Source: CAVYXF01 sp963772335 (GTDB taxonomy: Bacteria; Pseudomonadota; Alphaproteobacteria; Rhizobiales; Rhodomicrobiaceae). Taken from it: DNA of 64,000 nt. Location: positions 620,001 through 684,000 of the forward strand of contig CAVYXF010000008.1 of assembly GCA_963772335.1 (NCBI GenBank). The letters run 5' to 3'. The position numbers and the translations under genes are program-made. Position 1 is the stretch's first letter, and the number at the start of each line of letters is the position of its first letter. This document shows positions 17,090 to 25,774 of this stretch, one piece after another. The notes beneath the pieces were generated by a model. The model ran no database searches and was not told the origin of the DNA. It saw only the letters and a program-made list of their open reading frames with translations.

Positions 17090-17105
17090 TGGCACAGGCT
17101 TTGCA
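17090..17105 (+). promoter_or_regulatory. Sigma-54 (RpoN) promoter of the urt operon
   Basis: TGGCAC, five bases, TTGCA matches the sigma-54 -24/-12 consensus exactly (invariant GG and GC at the right spacing). It lies 42 bases before the urtA start. RpoN promoters need an enhancer-binding activator; NtrC is the expected one for urea uptake under nitrogen limitation. Confidence 0.85.
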
Positions 17106-17147
17106 TAACAGCGGCTGCATCAAACTGCAAAGGGGAGCCTTAGAAAT

Positions 17148-18452
17148 ATGATCAATCGCAAGCTTGCGGTTAAAAGCATCGTCATGGCCGGAGCCTTGGC
17201 CGCCTGTACAGTCCTTAGTCAGTCCGCGAGCGCGCAGGAGACGATCAAGGTCGGCATTCTTCACTCGCTCTCAGGAACGATGGCCATCAGCGAAACGACT
17301 CTCAAAGACGTCATGCTGATGCTGATCGATGAGCAGAATAAAAAGGGCGGCCTGCTCGGCAAAAAGCTCGAAGCCATTGTCGTCGATCCTGCCTCCAATT
17401 GGCCGCTCTTTGCCGAGAAGGCGCGCCAGCTCATCAGTCAGGACAAAGTCGCCGCCACCTTCGGGTGTTGGACTTCGGTGTCGCGCAAATCCGTCCTGCC
17501 GGTGTTCGAGGAGCTGGACAGCCTCCTGTTCTATCCCGTGCAGTATGAAGGCGAGGAGAGCTCGAAGAACGTTTTCTATACCGGCGCCGCCCCGAACCAG
17601 CAGGCCATTCCCGCCGTCGACTATCTGATGAGCAAGGAAGGCGGCGATGTGAAGCGCTGGGTCCTCGCCGGCACCGACTACGTCTATCCGCGCACGACGA
17701 ACAAGATCCTTGAGGCGTATCTCAAGGCCAAGGGCGTCGCTGCCGAAGACATCATGATCAACTATACCCCGTTCGGTCATTCCGACTGGCAGAATATCGT
17801 GTCGGATATCAAGAAGTTCGGCTCTGCGGGTAAGAAGACTGCGGTGGTCTCGACCATCAATGGCGACGCCAACGTGCCGTTCTACAAAGAGCTCGGCAAC
17901 CAGGGCGTGAAGGCGACCGACATCCCGGTCGTGGCGTTCTCGGTGGGTGAGGAAGAACTCGCGGGTCTCGACACCAAGCCGCTCGTTGGGCATCTCGCCG
18001 CGTGGAATTACTTCCAGAGCGTCGACAACCCCGACAACAAGGCGTTCATCGAAAAGTGGAAGGCCTTCACAAAGAACCCGAAGCGCACCACCAACGATCC
18101 AATGGAAGCCCATGTGATCGGCTTCAACATGTGGGTCAAGGCGGTCGAGAAGGCCGGCTCCACCAAGCCGGATGACGTGATCGATGCCATCGTCGGCGTG
18201 TCGGTGCCGAATTTGTCGGGCGGCTATTCCACAATGATGCCGAACCATCACATCGCCAAGCCGGTGCTGATTGGCGAGATCCAGGAGGACGGCCAGTTCG
18301 AGACCGTGTGGCAGACGCCTGGCCTGGTGGTCGGCGACGAGTGGTCGGATTATCTCCCCGACTCCAAGGACCTGATCTCCGATTGGAGAAAGCCGATGTC
18401 CTGCGGCAACTTCAATGTGAAGACCGGCAAGTGCGGCGGCAAGTCGAGCTAG
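17148..18452 (+). CDS. urtA: Urea ABC transporter substrate-binding protein UrtA
   Basis: UrtA is the periplasmic receptor of the high-affinity urea ABC transporter. The 434-residue product has a signal peptide ending QSASAQE and the conserved start of the type I Leu/Ile/Val-like fold, IKVGILHSLSGTMAISE. It also shows FGCWTSVSRKSVLPVFEE, FYPVQYEGEESSKNVFYTGA and HNIAKPV-type residues (NHHIAKPVLIGEIQ) that distinguish UrtA from branched-chain amino-acid receptors. AGGGGAG precedes the ATG at 17148. It is the first gene after the sigma-54 promoter. A palindromic repeat separates it from urtB. Confidence 0.97.
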   Translation: MINRKLAVKSIVMAGALAACTVLSQSASAQETIKVGILHSLSGTMAISETTLKDVMLMLIDEQNKKGGLLGKKLEAIVVDPASNWPLFAEKARQLISQDKVAATFGCWTSVSRKSVLPVFEELDSLLFYPVQYEGEESSKNVFYTGAAPNQQAIPAVDYLMSKEGGDVKRWVLAGTDYVYPRTTNKILEAYLKAKGVAAEDIMINYTPFGHSDWQNIVSDIKKFGSAGKKTAVVSTINGDANVPFYKELGNQGVKATDIPVVAFSVGEEELAGLDTKPLVGHLAAWNYFQSVDNPDNKAFIEKWKAFTKNPKRTTNDPMEAHVIGFNMWVKAVEKAGSTKPDDVIDAIVGVSVPNLSGGYSTMMPNHHIAKPVLIGEIQEDGQFETVWQTPGLVVGDEWSDYLPDSKDLISDWRKPMSCGNFNVKTGKCGGKSS

Positions 18453-18506
18453 CTTTAATCGCGGGCCGGCCGGACTGCACGATGTGCTTCGGCTGGCTCC
18501 GCTTAG

Positions 18507-18638
18507 CCCTTTCCCACGGGGAGAGGGCGGAATGCGTGGCATTCCGGGTGAGGAGGTAATGCTTCTGGGGGTTAACTCACGTCTGGCCCTATCGGACAGC
18601 GCATACCCCTCACCGTCTCCCTCTCCCGTGGGAGAGGG
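18507..18638. repeat. Dispersed palindromic repeat between urtA and urtB
   Basis: Two inverted arms, CCCTTTCCCACGGGGAGAGGG at 18507-18527 and CCCTCTCCCGTGGGAGAGGG at 18619-18638, are each nearly self-complementary and flank about 90 bases containing GTGAGGAGG and CCCCTCACC, which also pair. A second copy lies between urtD and urtE. Such extragenic elements are common in Hyphomicrobiales. Inside an operon the stem can protect or limit upstream mRNA. Confidence 0.8.
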
Positions 18639-18755
18639 GACCGGAAGCAACCTGAGTGCATTGTCCAAGCCTCTTCGAGGGCCAGGGCAGTGACGGGCGC
18701 GGCGCCACCAACGCCGTAGCCAAGGCCTCGAAAAGACGCAGACGCGGGAGTGTTA

Positions 18756-20363
18756 ATGAAGCGGGCCACTCTCTTTCTGATCTTCGCCCTTGCCATAGCC
18801 CTGCCGCGCTTTGCGCTGGCTCAGGATTCCGGCGCCGCTGTCAACGGGCTCGGCGCGCGAAGCTTTTCCGACAAGGAGAAGGCCGTTCAGACGCTGGCGC
18901 AGACGGGTGATCCCAAGGCGGTGCCAGTGCTCGAAGCGCTGGAGCGCGGCGACCTTTACCAGCGCAAAACCGATAGGAAGGTGTTCATCGGCAAGGAGAC
19001 GGGCAGCAATCTGGGGCTCACCGATCCCATGACTGGCCAGCCGGCCGGAACCGAGTCGTCGGGCGGCTTCGAAAAGGTCAAGGTCAACAATGCGCTGCGG
19101 CGCACGATCGAGGCGACCCTCGGCGGCCTGACGCTCCTCAATCCCAATCCGGCAGTCCGGCTGAGCGCAGCGGATTCGATGTTCCACCGTCCGGATGCAG
19201 CGAGCCTGCCGACGCTCGACAGTGCGATTGCGAAGGAGACCGATCCGCGCGTGAAGATGCTGATGGAGGAGGCGCACGCCGCCGCTCTTCTCAAGAGCGA
19301 TCGCGCGGTCCCCGAAAAGATCGATGCGGTCAAGACGGTGGCCGCGCGTGGCGACCGCGACGCCATGAGCATTCTGCAGGGCGTCTCCGCCTCATCCGAA
19401 AGCGATCTGAAGAAAGCTGCCGATGACGGCATCTCCCACATCTCCGGTACGCTCGCCTTCTACGACGCCTTACAGAACGTCTGGTATGGCTTATCGCTCG
19501 GCTCGGTGCTGCTGCTCGCCGCGATCGGCCTCGCTATCACCTTCGGTGTGATGGGCGTCATCAACATGGCGCATGGGGAGATGGTGATGCTCGGCGCCTA
19601 CACGACTTTCGTGGTGCAGGAGCTTTTCCGCAGCCATGCACCGGGCGCCTTCGATTATTCGTTGTTTGTCGCCCTGCCGGCGGCCTTCGTCATCTCCGGG
19701 CTGATCGGCATCGCGCTGGAGCGCGGCATCATCCGCTTCCTCTACGGCCGTCCGCTGGAGACGCTGCTCGCCACCTGGGGGCTCAGCCTCATCCTGCAGC
19801 AGGGGGTTCGCTCGATTTTCGGCCCGTCCAACCGCGAGGTGGGCACGCCTTCCTGGATGAGCGGCACTATCGAGATCACCAGCGGCCTGTCGCTCACTGC
19901 CAACCGCATCGCCATCGTGGCCTTTGCTGCGGCGGTGTTCGTCGTGCTGATGCTGGTGATGCGCTACACCACCTTCGGCCTGCAGATGCGCGCCGTTACC
20001 CAGAACCGGCCGATGGCCAATTCAGTGGGCATCCGCTCCAACTGGGTCGATGCGATGACCTTTGGCCTGGGCTCGGGGATCGCCGGCATCGCGGGCGTGG
20101 CGCTCAGCCAGATCGACAACGTCTCGCCCAATCTGGGCCAGTCCTACATCATTGACTCATTCCTCGTGGTGGTGTTCGGCGGGGTCGGCAATCTCTGGGG
20201 CACGCTGGTCGGCGCGATGACGCTCGGCATCGCCAACAAATTCCTGGAGCCCTATGCGGGCGCCGTACTCGGCAAGATTCTCATCCTGATCGCCGTGATC
20301 CTGTTCATTCAAAGACGGCCGCGCGGCATGTTCGCGCTGAAGGGCCGGTCGGTGGAGGCCTGA
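18756..20363 (+). CDS. urtB: Urea ABC transporter permease UrtB
   Basis: UrtB is one of the two membrane subunits. The 535-residue product has a signal sequence (MKRATLFLIFALAIALPRFALA) and an unusually long extracytoplasmic domain of about 210 residues with HEAT-like helices (AVQTLAQTGDPKAVPVLEAL), typical of UrtB. A LivH-type permease with eight or so membrane segments follows (FGVMGVINMAHGEMVMLGAY, then the EAA-like NSVGIRSNWVDAMTFGLGSG). ATG 18756 has GGGAG five bases before it; GTG at 18750 is an alternative. It ends three bases before urtC. Confidence 0.95.
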   Translation: MKRATLFLIFALAIALPRFALAQDSGAAVNGLGARSFSDKEKAVQTLAQTGDPKAVPVLEALERGDLYQRKTDRKVFIGKETGSNLGLTDPMTGQPAGTESSGGFEKVKVNNALRRTIEATLGGLTLLNPNPAVRLSAADSMFHRPDAASLPTLDSAIAKETDPRVKMLMEEAHAAALLKSDRAVPEKIDAVKTVAARGDRDAMSILQGVSASSESDLKKAADDGISHISGTLAFYDALQNVWYGLSLGSVLLLAAIGLAITFGVMGVINMAHGEMVMLGAYTTFVVQELFRSHAPGAFDYSLFVALPAAFVISGLIGIALERGIIRFLYGRPLETLLATWGLSLILQQGVRSIFGPSNREVGTPSWMSGTIEITSGLSLTANRIAIVAFAAAVFVVLMLVMRYTTFGLQMRAVTQNRPMANSVGIRSNWVDAMTFGLGSGIAGIAGVALSQIDNVSPNLGQSYIIDSFLVVVFGGVGNLWGTLVGAMTLGIANKFLEPYAGAVLGKILILIAVILFIQRRPRGMFALKGRSVEA

Positions 20364-20366
20364 CCC

Positions 20367-21542
20367 ATGGAGCGCCGCTCACCTATCTTCGGTATCCCGA
20401 TCGATGGCCCGGGCTGGATCTTCCTGGCGGTGCTGGCCGCGACGGCCGTCCTCATCCCGCTTCTGAACCTGTCCACCAGCCCCGGCTCGACCCTCCATGT
20501 CCCGACCTATGCGGTCGCGCTGATCGGCAAATATCTCTGCTATGCGCTGCTGGCCGTCTCGGTCGACCTGATCTGGGGCTATTGCGGCATTCTCTCGCTT
20601 GGCCACGGCGCATTCTTCGCGCTCGGCGGCTACTGCATGGGCATGTACCTCATGCGCCAGATCGGCGCGCGCGGCGTCTACGCCAATCCCGAGCTGCCGG
20701 ACTTCATGGTGTTCCTGAACTGGAAGCAGCTCCCCTGGTACTGGCACGGCTTCGAGTACTTCCCTTTCGCCATACTGATGGTGATCCTGGTGCCGGGGCT
20801 GCTGGCGCTGGTGTTCGGCTGGTTCGCGTTCCGCTCGCGCGTCACGGGCGTCTATTTGTCTATCATCACCCAGGCGATGACCTTCGCGCTGCTGCTGGCC
20901 TTCTTCCGCAACGATATGGGTTTTGGCGGCAATAATGGCCTGACCGACTTCAAAGACATCCTTGGCTTCAACATCCAATCGGACGAGACGCGCGCCGCCC
21001 TGTTCATCGCCTCGGCTATCGCGCTGGCGCTCGGCTATATAGTCTGCCGCTACATCGTCACCTCGAAGTTCGGTCGCATCATCACCGCCATCCGCGATGC
21101 CGAAAGCCGCACCCGCTTCATCGGCTATCGTGTGGAGCACTATAAGCTGTTCGTGTTCGTCGTCTCCGCGATCATGGCTGGCGTTGCCGGCGCGCTCTAT
21201 GTGCCGCAGGTCGGCATTATCAACCCGAGCGAATTCTCGCCGGCCAACTCCATCGAGATCGTCATCTGGGTAGCGCTCGGCGGGCGCGGCACGCTTTACG
21301 GCGCGGCCCTCGGCGCGGTGATCGTCAACTTCGCAAAGAGCTATTTCACCGGGGCGATCCCGGATTTCTGGCTCTATGCGCTCGGTGCCTTGTTCGTCTT
21401 CGTCACGCTGTTCATGCCGAAGGGCATCATCGGCGCGCTGAGGGAACTGCTGGCGAGCGGACGCTCTGCCATGCGGCGCGCGTCCGGTGCAGCCCCGCTC
21501 GGCGATATGGCCGGCCGTGTTCCGGGAGGTGCCGGTGAATAA
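20367..21542 (+). CDS. urtC: Urea ABC transporter permease UrtC
   Basis: The second permease, LivM-type, has 391 residues and about ten membrane segments. Characteristic sequence includes VDLIWGYCGILSLGHGAFFA near residue 70, SRVTGVYLSIITQAMTF, the nucleotide-binding-domain contact loop IRDAESRTRFIGY, and ALGGRGTLYGAALGAVIVNF. It lies three bases after urtB and overlaps urtD by eight bases, as expected for a transcriptionally and translationally coupled transporter operon. Confidence 0.95.
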   Translation: MERRSPIFGIPIDGPGWIFLAVLAATAVLIPLLNLSTSPGSTLHVPTYAVALIGKYLCYALLAVSVDLIWGYCGILSLGHGAFFALGGYCMGMYLMRQIGARGVYANPELPDFMVFLNWKQLPWYWHGFEYFPFAILMVILVPGLLALVFGWFAFRSRVTGVYLSIITQAMTFALLLAFFRNDMGFGGNNGLTDFKDILGFNIQSDETRAALFIASAIALALGYIVCRYIVTSKFGRIITAIRDAESRTRFIGYRVEHYKLFVFVVSAIMAGVAGALYVPQVGIINPSEFSPANSIEIVIWVALGGRGTLYGAALGAVIVNFAKSYFTGAIPDFWLYALGALFVFVTLFMPKGIIGALRELLASGRSAMRRASGAAPLGDMAGRVPGGAGE

Positions 21543-22329
21543 CATGATGGAGATCCCCGTGGCAGCCGAAGCGCGTGCCGTTCTGGCCCCGCACGAGACT
21601 CTGCTCTATGTCGATGGCGTGACCGTCAGCTTCGACGGCTTCCGGGCGCTCAACAATCTCAGCCTTTATGTCACCGCCGGCGAGATGCGCGCCATCATCG
21701 GCCCGAACGGCGCCGGCAAGACGACGATGATGGATGTCATCACCGGCAAGACGCGCCCCGACACGGGCACTGTCCTGTTCCGCGGCGATACCGACCTCAC
21801 CAGGCGCGACGAGGCGGATATTGCGCGCCTCGGCATCGGGCGCAAATTCCAGAAGCCGACGGTGTTCGAGATGCACACCGTCTACAACAATCTGGAAATG
21901 GCGCTGAAGGCCCCGCACGGCGTGTTCGACACGCTGTTCCATCACCTCAAACCCGAGCAGGCTGCCCGCATCGACGAGGTGCTGACGATCGTCGGCCTGA
22001 CCGCCGAGCAGAATCGCCGCGCCGGCGCGCTCTCCCACGGCCAGAAGCAGTGGCTGGAGATCGGCATGCTGCTGATGCAGGAGCCCGACCTTCTGCTCGT
22101 CGACGAGCCGGTCGCCGGCATGACCGACGCCGAAACCGAGCGCACCGCCGACCTACTGCGCCATATCGCCAAGACCCGCTCAGTGATCGTCGTCGAGCAC
22201 GACATGGAGTTCGTGCGCGCGCTCGGCGTCAAGGTCACAGTTCTGCACGAAGGCAGCGTGCTCTCCGAAGGCTCGCTGGAGCATGTGCAGGCCGACCAGA
22301 AGGTCATCGAAGTCTATCTGGGACGGTGA
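21535..22329 (+). CDS. urtD: Urea ABC transporter ATP-binding protein UrtD
   Basis: One of the two ATPases of the urea importer. It has Walker A IGPNGAGKTT, the Q-loop region GRKFQKPTVFEMHTVYNNLE, the signature LSHGQKQWLEIGM, Walker B LLLVDEPVAGM and the switch histidine VVEHDME. The signature is LSHGQ instead of LSGGQ, which is usual for UrtD. GTG 21535 is chosen because GGGAGG lies five bases upstream and it gives a typical eight-base overlap with urtC. ATG 21544 is the alternative. The product is 264 residues. Confidence 0.94.
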   Translation: MNNMMEIPVAAEARAVLAPHETLLYVDGVTVSFDGFRALNNLSLYVTAGEMRAIIGPNGAGKTTMMDVITGKTRPDTGTVLFRGDTDLTRRDEADIARLGIGRKFQKPTVFEMHTVYNNLEMALKAPHGVFDTLFHHLKPEQAARIDEVLTIVGLTAEQNRRAGALSHGQKQWLEIGMLLMQEPDLLLVDEPVAGMTDAETERTADLLRHIAKTRSVIVVEHDMEFVRALGVKVTVLHEGSVLSEGSLEHVQADQKVIEVYLGR

Positions 22330-22373
22330 AGCATGGCTATTGGAACCGCGGCGCTTCAATGGACACCATCGCT

Positions 22374-22482
22374 CCCTCTCCCGTGGGGAGAGGTTGGGGG
22401 TGAGGGGGTACCGACCCTCAATAGGGCGCCACCCCTCACCCGGCTCGGCTTCGCCTCGCCACCCTCTCCCCACGGGAGAGGG
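22374..22482. repeat. Dispersed palindromic repeat between urtD and urtE
   Basis: A long imperfect inverted repeat. The left arm is CCCTCTCCCGTGGGGAGAGG followed by GGGGGTGAGGGG, and the right arm is CACCCCTCACCC followed by CCCTCTCCCCACGGGAGAGG. The two halves can fold into a single large hairpin or into two smaller ones. It belongs to the same family as the copy between urtA and urtB and fills most of the 203-base gap before urtE. Confidence 0.85.
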
Positions 22483-22532
22483 TTATCCGTGCCCGTTGAG
22501 GAGCCTCAATCTCAAATCATCAGAGTGGCGGA

Positions 22533-23228
22533 ATGATTGAAGCGCGTGATGTGGATGTGTTCTATGGCGCCAGCCAGGCGCTGCGCCAGGTGTCGCTCAA
22601 GGCCGAGACCGGGCAGGTCACCTGCGTGCTCGGGCGCAATGGCGTCGGCAAGACCACCCTCATCCGCGCTCTTGTCGGCCAGCAGCCAGTGCGGCATGGC
22701 TCTATCGTCTATGACGAGAAGGAAATCACGGGCATGCCCGCTTACGAGCGCGCACGCCATGGCATCGCCTTCGTGCCCCAGGGGCGCGAGATTTTCCCGC
22801 TCCTCACCGTGGAGGAGAACCTGAAGTCGGGCTTTGCCGCCGTTCCTGCGAAGGCCCGCAAGATCTCGGACGAGATTTTCGAGCTGTTCCCGGTTCTGAA
22901 GAACATGCTGCGCCGGCGCGGCGGCGACCTGTCCGGTGGCCAACAGCAGCAGCTCGCCATCGCCCGCGCGCTGATCATGCAGCCCAGGGTGCTCGTCCTT
23001 GACGAGCCCACCGAGGGCATCCAGCCCTCGATCATCAAGGATATCGAGCGGGTGATTGGCCTGCTCCGCGACCGCGGCATCATGGCGATCGTGCTGGTCG
23101 AGCAGTATTTCGATTTTGCCCGGCGCCTCGCCGACAGATTTGCGGTGATGGAACGTGGACAGGTGGTGCTTGCCGGCACGCGGGAGGATATGGTCGAAAG
23201 CGAGGTGCGGAAGTTTCTGACGGTTTAG
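22533..23228 (+). CDS. urtE: Urea ABC transporter ATP-binding protein UrtE
   Basis: The second ATPase, LivF-type, has 231 residues: Walker A LGRNGVGKTTLIRA, Q-loop FVPQGREIFPLLTVEENL, signature LSGGQQQQLAIARA, Walker B VLVLDEPTEGIQPSI and the switch region VLVEQYFDFA. The UrtE-typical FYGASQALRQVSL is present at the start. It is set apart from urtD by the palindromic repeat, so its expression may differ from the rest of the operon. A non-coding repeat and then ureD follow. Confidence 0.94.
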   Translation: MIEARDVDVFYGASQALRQVSLKAETGQVTCVLGRNGVGKTTLIRALVGQQPVRHGSIVYDEKEITGMPAYERARHGIAFVPQGREIFPLLTVEENLKSGFAAVPAKARKISDEIFELFPVLKNMLRRRGGDLSGGQQQQLAIARALIMQPRVLVLDEPTEGIQPSIIKDIERVIGLLRDRGIMAIVLVEQYFDFARRLADRFAVMERGQVVLAGTREDMVESEVRKFLTV

Positions 23229-23300
23229 GCCGCATCGGGTGCGGACGAGACCGGTTGCCAATGTTAAGCCAGCGGTTGGGCAAGGCCTTTCACTGCACTG

Positions 23301-23379
23301 TGTCACCCCACGAAAGCGGGGATCCAGCTGTAACTGAGAGCATAAGGTTGTGTTGGATTCCCGCTGCGCGGGAATTACA
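23301..23379. repeat. Dispersed palindromic repeat between urtE and ureD
   Basis: TGTCACCCCACGAAAGCGGG followed by GATCCAG, and after about 25 bases TTGGATTCCCGCTGCGCGGG followed by AATTACA. Both halves are hairpins and they also pair with each other. This is the widespread proteobacterial intergenic element of the GTCACCCCCGCGAAAGCGGG type and a different family from the other two repeats in this operon. Confidence 0.75.
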
Positions 23380-23440
23380 ACGGAGGCGGGGCGACGCCTA
23401 TGTCATTTGCCAATAAACCGTCGAACTCGGGAGTGGACGC

Positions 23441-24286
23441 GTGAATTTGCCGCTCAGGGACCGCGACTTGCAGCGCATGGACGGCGTCGCGCGCGTAGCC
23501 GTCGTGTGCCGGGGCGGCGCCACGGTTCTCGCCGACCTCTATCAGCGCTCGCCGGCCAAGGCGATGTTCCCGCGCATTGACGGCAAGGATTGCCGCGAGG
23601 TCGTGTTCCTCAACACCGCTGGGGGTATCGCCGGCGGCGACCGGCTGCACTTTGCCCTCACCGCCTCGGATGGCGCGATCATCACCGCAACTACTCAGAC
23701 TGCCGAGCGCGTCTATCGTGCGCTCCGCGAGCCGGGGCGCGTGACCACGCAGATCGAAGCACGAGGCGGTGCGACGCTCGAATGGCTGCCGCAGGAGACC
23801 ATCGTCTTCGAGCGCGGGCGCCTCGTGCGCGAGACAGTGATTCACTGCGACAGCACCGCCCGCGTGCTGGCGATGGACTGGCTGCTGCTCGGTCGCATCG
23901 CCTCAGGCGAGACACTGCTGACCGCTGAAATCCGCGACAGCTGGCGTGTCCACCGCGACGGCCGACTGATCTGGGCCGACAGTTTCCGGCTGGAAGGCGA
24001 TATTGCCAGCCAGGTCGCGCGGCCCTCGCTGCTGGCGGGATGTACCGCGCTCGCGACTATCCTCTATGCCGCGGCAGACGCGGAAGCCCATCTCGACCGC
24101 GCGCGTGACGATCTCGCCGCGCTTCCCGTCCGAGCCGGCGCGACTTTCATCAACGGTCTGCTGATCTGCCGTCTGGCGGCCGGCCTTGCCAGTGATCTGC
24201 GCCGGGCTGTAACAACATTCCTGCGGACGTTCCGCGCGGAGCTGGGCGGCTTTCCGCCCGGTTTGCCGAAGGTGTGGGCTTGCTGA
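23441..24286 (+). CDS. ureD: Urease accessory protein UreD
   Basis: UreD (UreH) binds apo-urease and, with UreF and UreG, forms the nickel-delivery complex. The 281-residue product has the family blocks VVFLNTAGGIAGGDRLHF near residue 50, TTQTAERVYRA, LEWLPQETIVFERGRL and ILYAAADAEAHLDRAR. The GTG start at 23441 has GGAG seven bases upstream. It begins the urease cluster 62 bases after the repeat element and is followed 21 bases later by ureA. Confidence 0.95.
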   Translation: MNLPLRDRDLQRMDGVARVAVVCRGGATVLADLYQRSPAKAMFPRIDGKDCREVVFLNTAGGIAGGDRLHFALTASDGAIITATTQTAERVYRALREPGRVTTQIEARGGATLEWLPQETIVFERGRLVRETVIHCDSTARVLAMDWLLLGRIASGETLLTAEIRDSWRVHRDGRLIWADSFRLEGDIASQVARPSLLAGCTALATILYAAADAEAHLDRARDDLAALPVRAGATFINGLLICRLAAGLASDLRRAVTTFLRTFRAELGGFPPGLPKVWAC

Positions 24287-24307
24287 ACGAGAAGGGAGGA
24301 CACGGGA

Positions 24308-24610
24308 ATGAACCTCACCCCAAGGGAGAAGGACAAGCTGATGATCGCCGTAGCGGCGATGGTGGCGCGCGGGCGTTTGTCGCGCGGTGTGAAGCTCAAT
24401 TACCCCGAGAGCGTGGCACTGATCACCGACTTCGTCATGGAGGGCGCGCGCGACGGCCGCACCGTCGCCGAGCTGATGGCCGATGGCGCCAAGGTCGTCG
24501 GCCGGGATCAGGTGATGGAGGGTATCGCCGAGATGATCCACGAGGTGCAGGTGGAGGCGACCTTCCCGGACGGCACCAAGCTCGTCACCGTCCACCACCC
24601 GATCCGCTAG
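24308..24610 (+). CDS. ureA: Urease gamma subunit
   Basis: The 100-residue product matches the standard UreA subunit over its full length: MNLTPREKDKLMIAVAAM, RGVKLNYPESVALITDF, and the C-terminal VEATFPDGTKLVTVHHPI. Three gamma, three beta and three alpha subunits form the cytoplasmic nickel urease that splits urea to ammonia and carbamate. AAGGGAGGA precedes the ATG. A DUF1272 gene is inserted between this gene and ureB. Confidence 0.97.
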   Translation: MNLTPREKDKLMIAVAAMVARGRLSRGVKLNYPESVALITDFVMEGARDGRTVAELMADGAKVVGRDQVMEGIAEMIHEVQVEATFPDGTKLVTVHHPIR

Positions 24611-24622
24611 GGGGCGCTCGCC

Positions 24623-24871
24623 ATGCTGGAACTGCGCCCCTCGTGCGAATGCTGCGACCGCGACCTGCCACCGGACAGCTGCGACGCGCGTATCTGCAGC
24701 TATGAATGCACCTTCTGCGCCGATTGCGTGGAGACGCGCCTCGGCGGCAAATGCCCGAACTGCGGCGGCGAGCTGGTGCGCCGCCCGATCCGACCGGCGG
24801 CGATGCTCGCCAAGCACCCCGCCTCTACCACCCGCATATTCAAACCCGAAGGCTGCGGAGCCCCCACATGA
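24623..24871 (+). CDS. DUF1272 zinc-ribbon protein within the urease operon
   Basis: The 82-residue product has a cysteine-rich pattern: CECCDRDLP, CSYECTFCADCVE and KCPNCGGELVRRP, enough for two zinc sites, followed by a basic tail. This is the DUF1272 family, of unknown function. Its stop overlaps the ureB start as ATGA, and it lies 13 bases after ureA, so it must be coexpressed with urease. Metal handling or assembly help is possible but is only inferred from position. Confidence 0.88.
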   Translation: MLELRPSCECCDRDLPPDSCDARICSYECTFCADCVETRLGGKCPNCGGELVRRPIRPAAMLAKHPASTTRIFKPEGCGAPT

Positions 24872-25173
24872 TCCCAGGCGAAATCATCACCGCTCCCGGC
24901 GACATCGAGCTGAATGCCGGCGCGCAGGCTATCACCGTGACCGTTGCCAATACCGGCGACCGCCCGGTGCAGGTCGGCAGCCACTATCATTTCCATGAGA
25001 CCAACGAGGCGCTCTCCTTCGACCGCGAGGCCGCGCGCGGCATGCGCCTCGACATCGCGGCGGGAACGGCGGTGCGCTTCGAGCCGGGCCAGACGCGGGA
25101 TGTGCAGCTCGTGCCCTATAGCGGCGCGCGGATGGTCTACGGGTTCAACCAGAAGGTGATGGGGGCGCTTTGA
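24868..25173 (+). CDS. ureB: Urease beta subunit
   Basis: The 101-residue product begins MIPGEIITAPGDIELNAGA and has the beta-subunit core VQVGSHYHFHETNEALSFDR, followed by RLDIAAGTAVRFEPGQTRDV and a C-terminal GFNQKVMGAL. The length is normal for separate beta subunits. Translation is coupled to the DUF1272 gene. In most genomes ureC follows directly; here 1.4 kb of unrelated, AT-richer genes intervene. Confidence 0.97.
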   Translation: MIPGEIITAPGDIELNAGAQAITVTVANTGDRPVQVGSHYHFHETNEALSFDREAARGMRLDIAAGTAVRFEPGQTRDVQLVPYSGARMVYGFNQKVMGAL

Positions 25174-25183
25174 CGTTGCGACT

Positions 25184-25756
25184 ATGATCTCGGACAGTTG
25201 GTATTGGAAACAGGAGCTGAGTCGGCTCCTAAAAGAACTCAACAAATGGACCGCTGTTTGGGCATCCATCAATCTCCACGGCCGGAAATTAGATAACGCC
25301 AGATTTCACCTGGAGCGTGCCACCTTCTTTTCTGCGCTTGCAATGCGCAGGTTATTGGAGAGCAAGAAAATAACGCACACACTAGAGGAAAAATCCTTAA
25401 AAACAACTTACTATCCTTGCAAAGTTGACCGCTTTCCAAGCTTGATGTCCTATCACGGTCCCACGGACCTAAATGAATGGATCGACTTTTCGTCGCCCGC
25501 GACAAAAACGATATCGCCAAAGAAACTAGTCTCGGAAATAATCCACTCTTTCATTCTGGAGTTCTACATTAGCGAAGACGGAAATGCAGTAGAGGGAATC
25601 TGGATTGCATCAGAATACAACGCATTTTCTCGTGTCATAGATTTACCGATGCCTGCTTGGCTTGCCTTGGTAAAGGAGTTCATTACTGATGATGTCACAC
25701 ACGTTAAAGCGACGTGGAATCCTGAGACAGGCCAAGTAGTGCAAGAACGGCGATAA
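25184..25756 (+). CDS. Unknown protein, AT-rich gene inserted in the urease operon
   Basis: The 190-residue product (MISDSWYWKQELSRLLKELN) is not recognised. It is soluble, begins with long helices (an RFHLERATFFSALAMRRLLE segment), and contains several aromatic residues in its C-terminal half. Its codon use is much richer in A and T than the neighbouring urease genes, a sign of transfer. It begins ten bases after ureB in the same direction, so it is probably read through from the operon. It may be an orphan left by insertion. Confidence 0.7.
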   Translation: MISDSWYWKQELSRLLKELNKWTAVWASINLHGRKLDNARFHLERATFFSALAMRRLLESKKITHTLEEKSLKTTYYPCKVDRFPSLMSYHGPTDLNEWIDFSSPATKTISPKKLVSEIIHSFILEFYISEDGNAVEGIWIASEYNAFSRVIDLPMPAWLALVKEFITDDVTHVKATWNPETGQVVQERR

Positions 25757-25774
25757 TAAGCAGGATCTCCCAAA

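Noticed and set aside
20379..21545. 388-codon reverse open frame antisense to urtC
   Set aside because: Typical antisense shadow of a GC-rich gene; composition (many His, Arg, Asp, Glu) is the mirror of a membrane protein.
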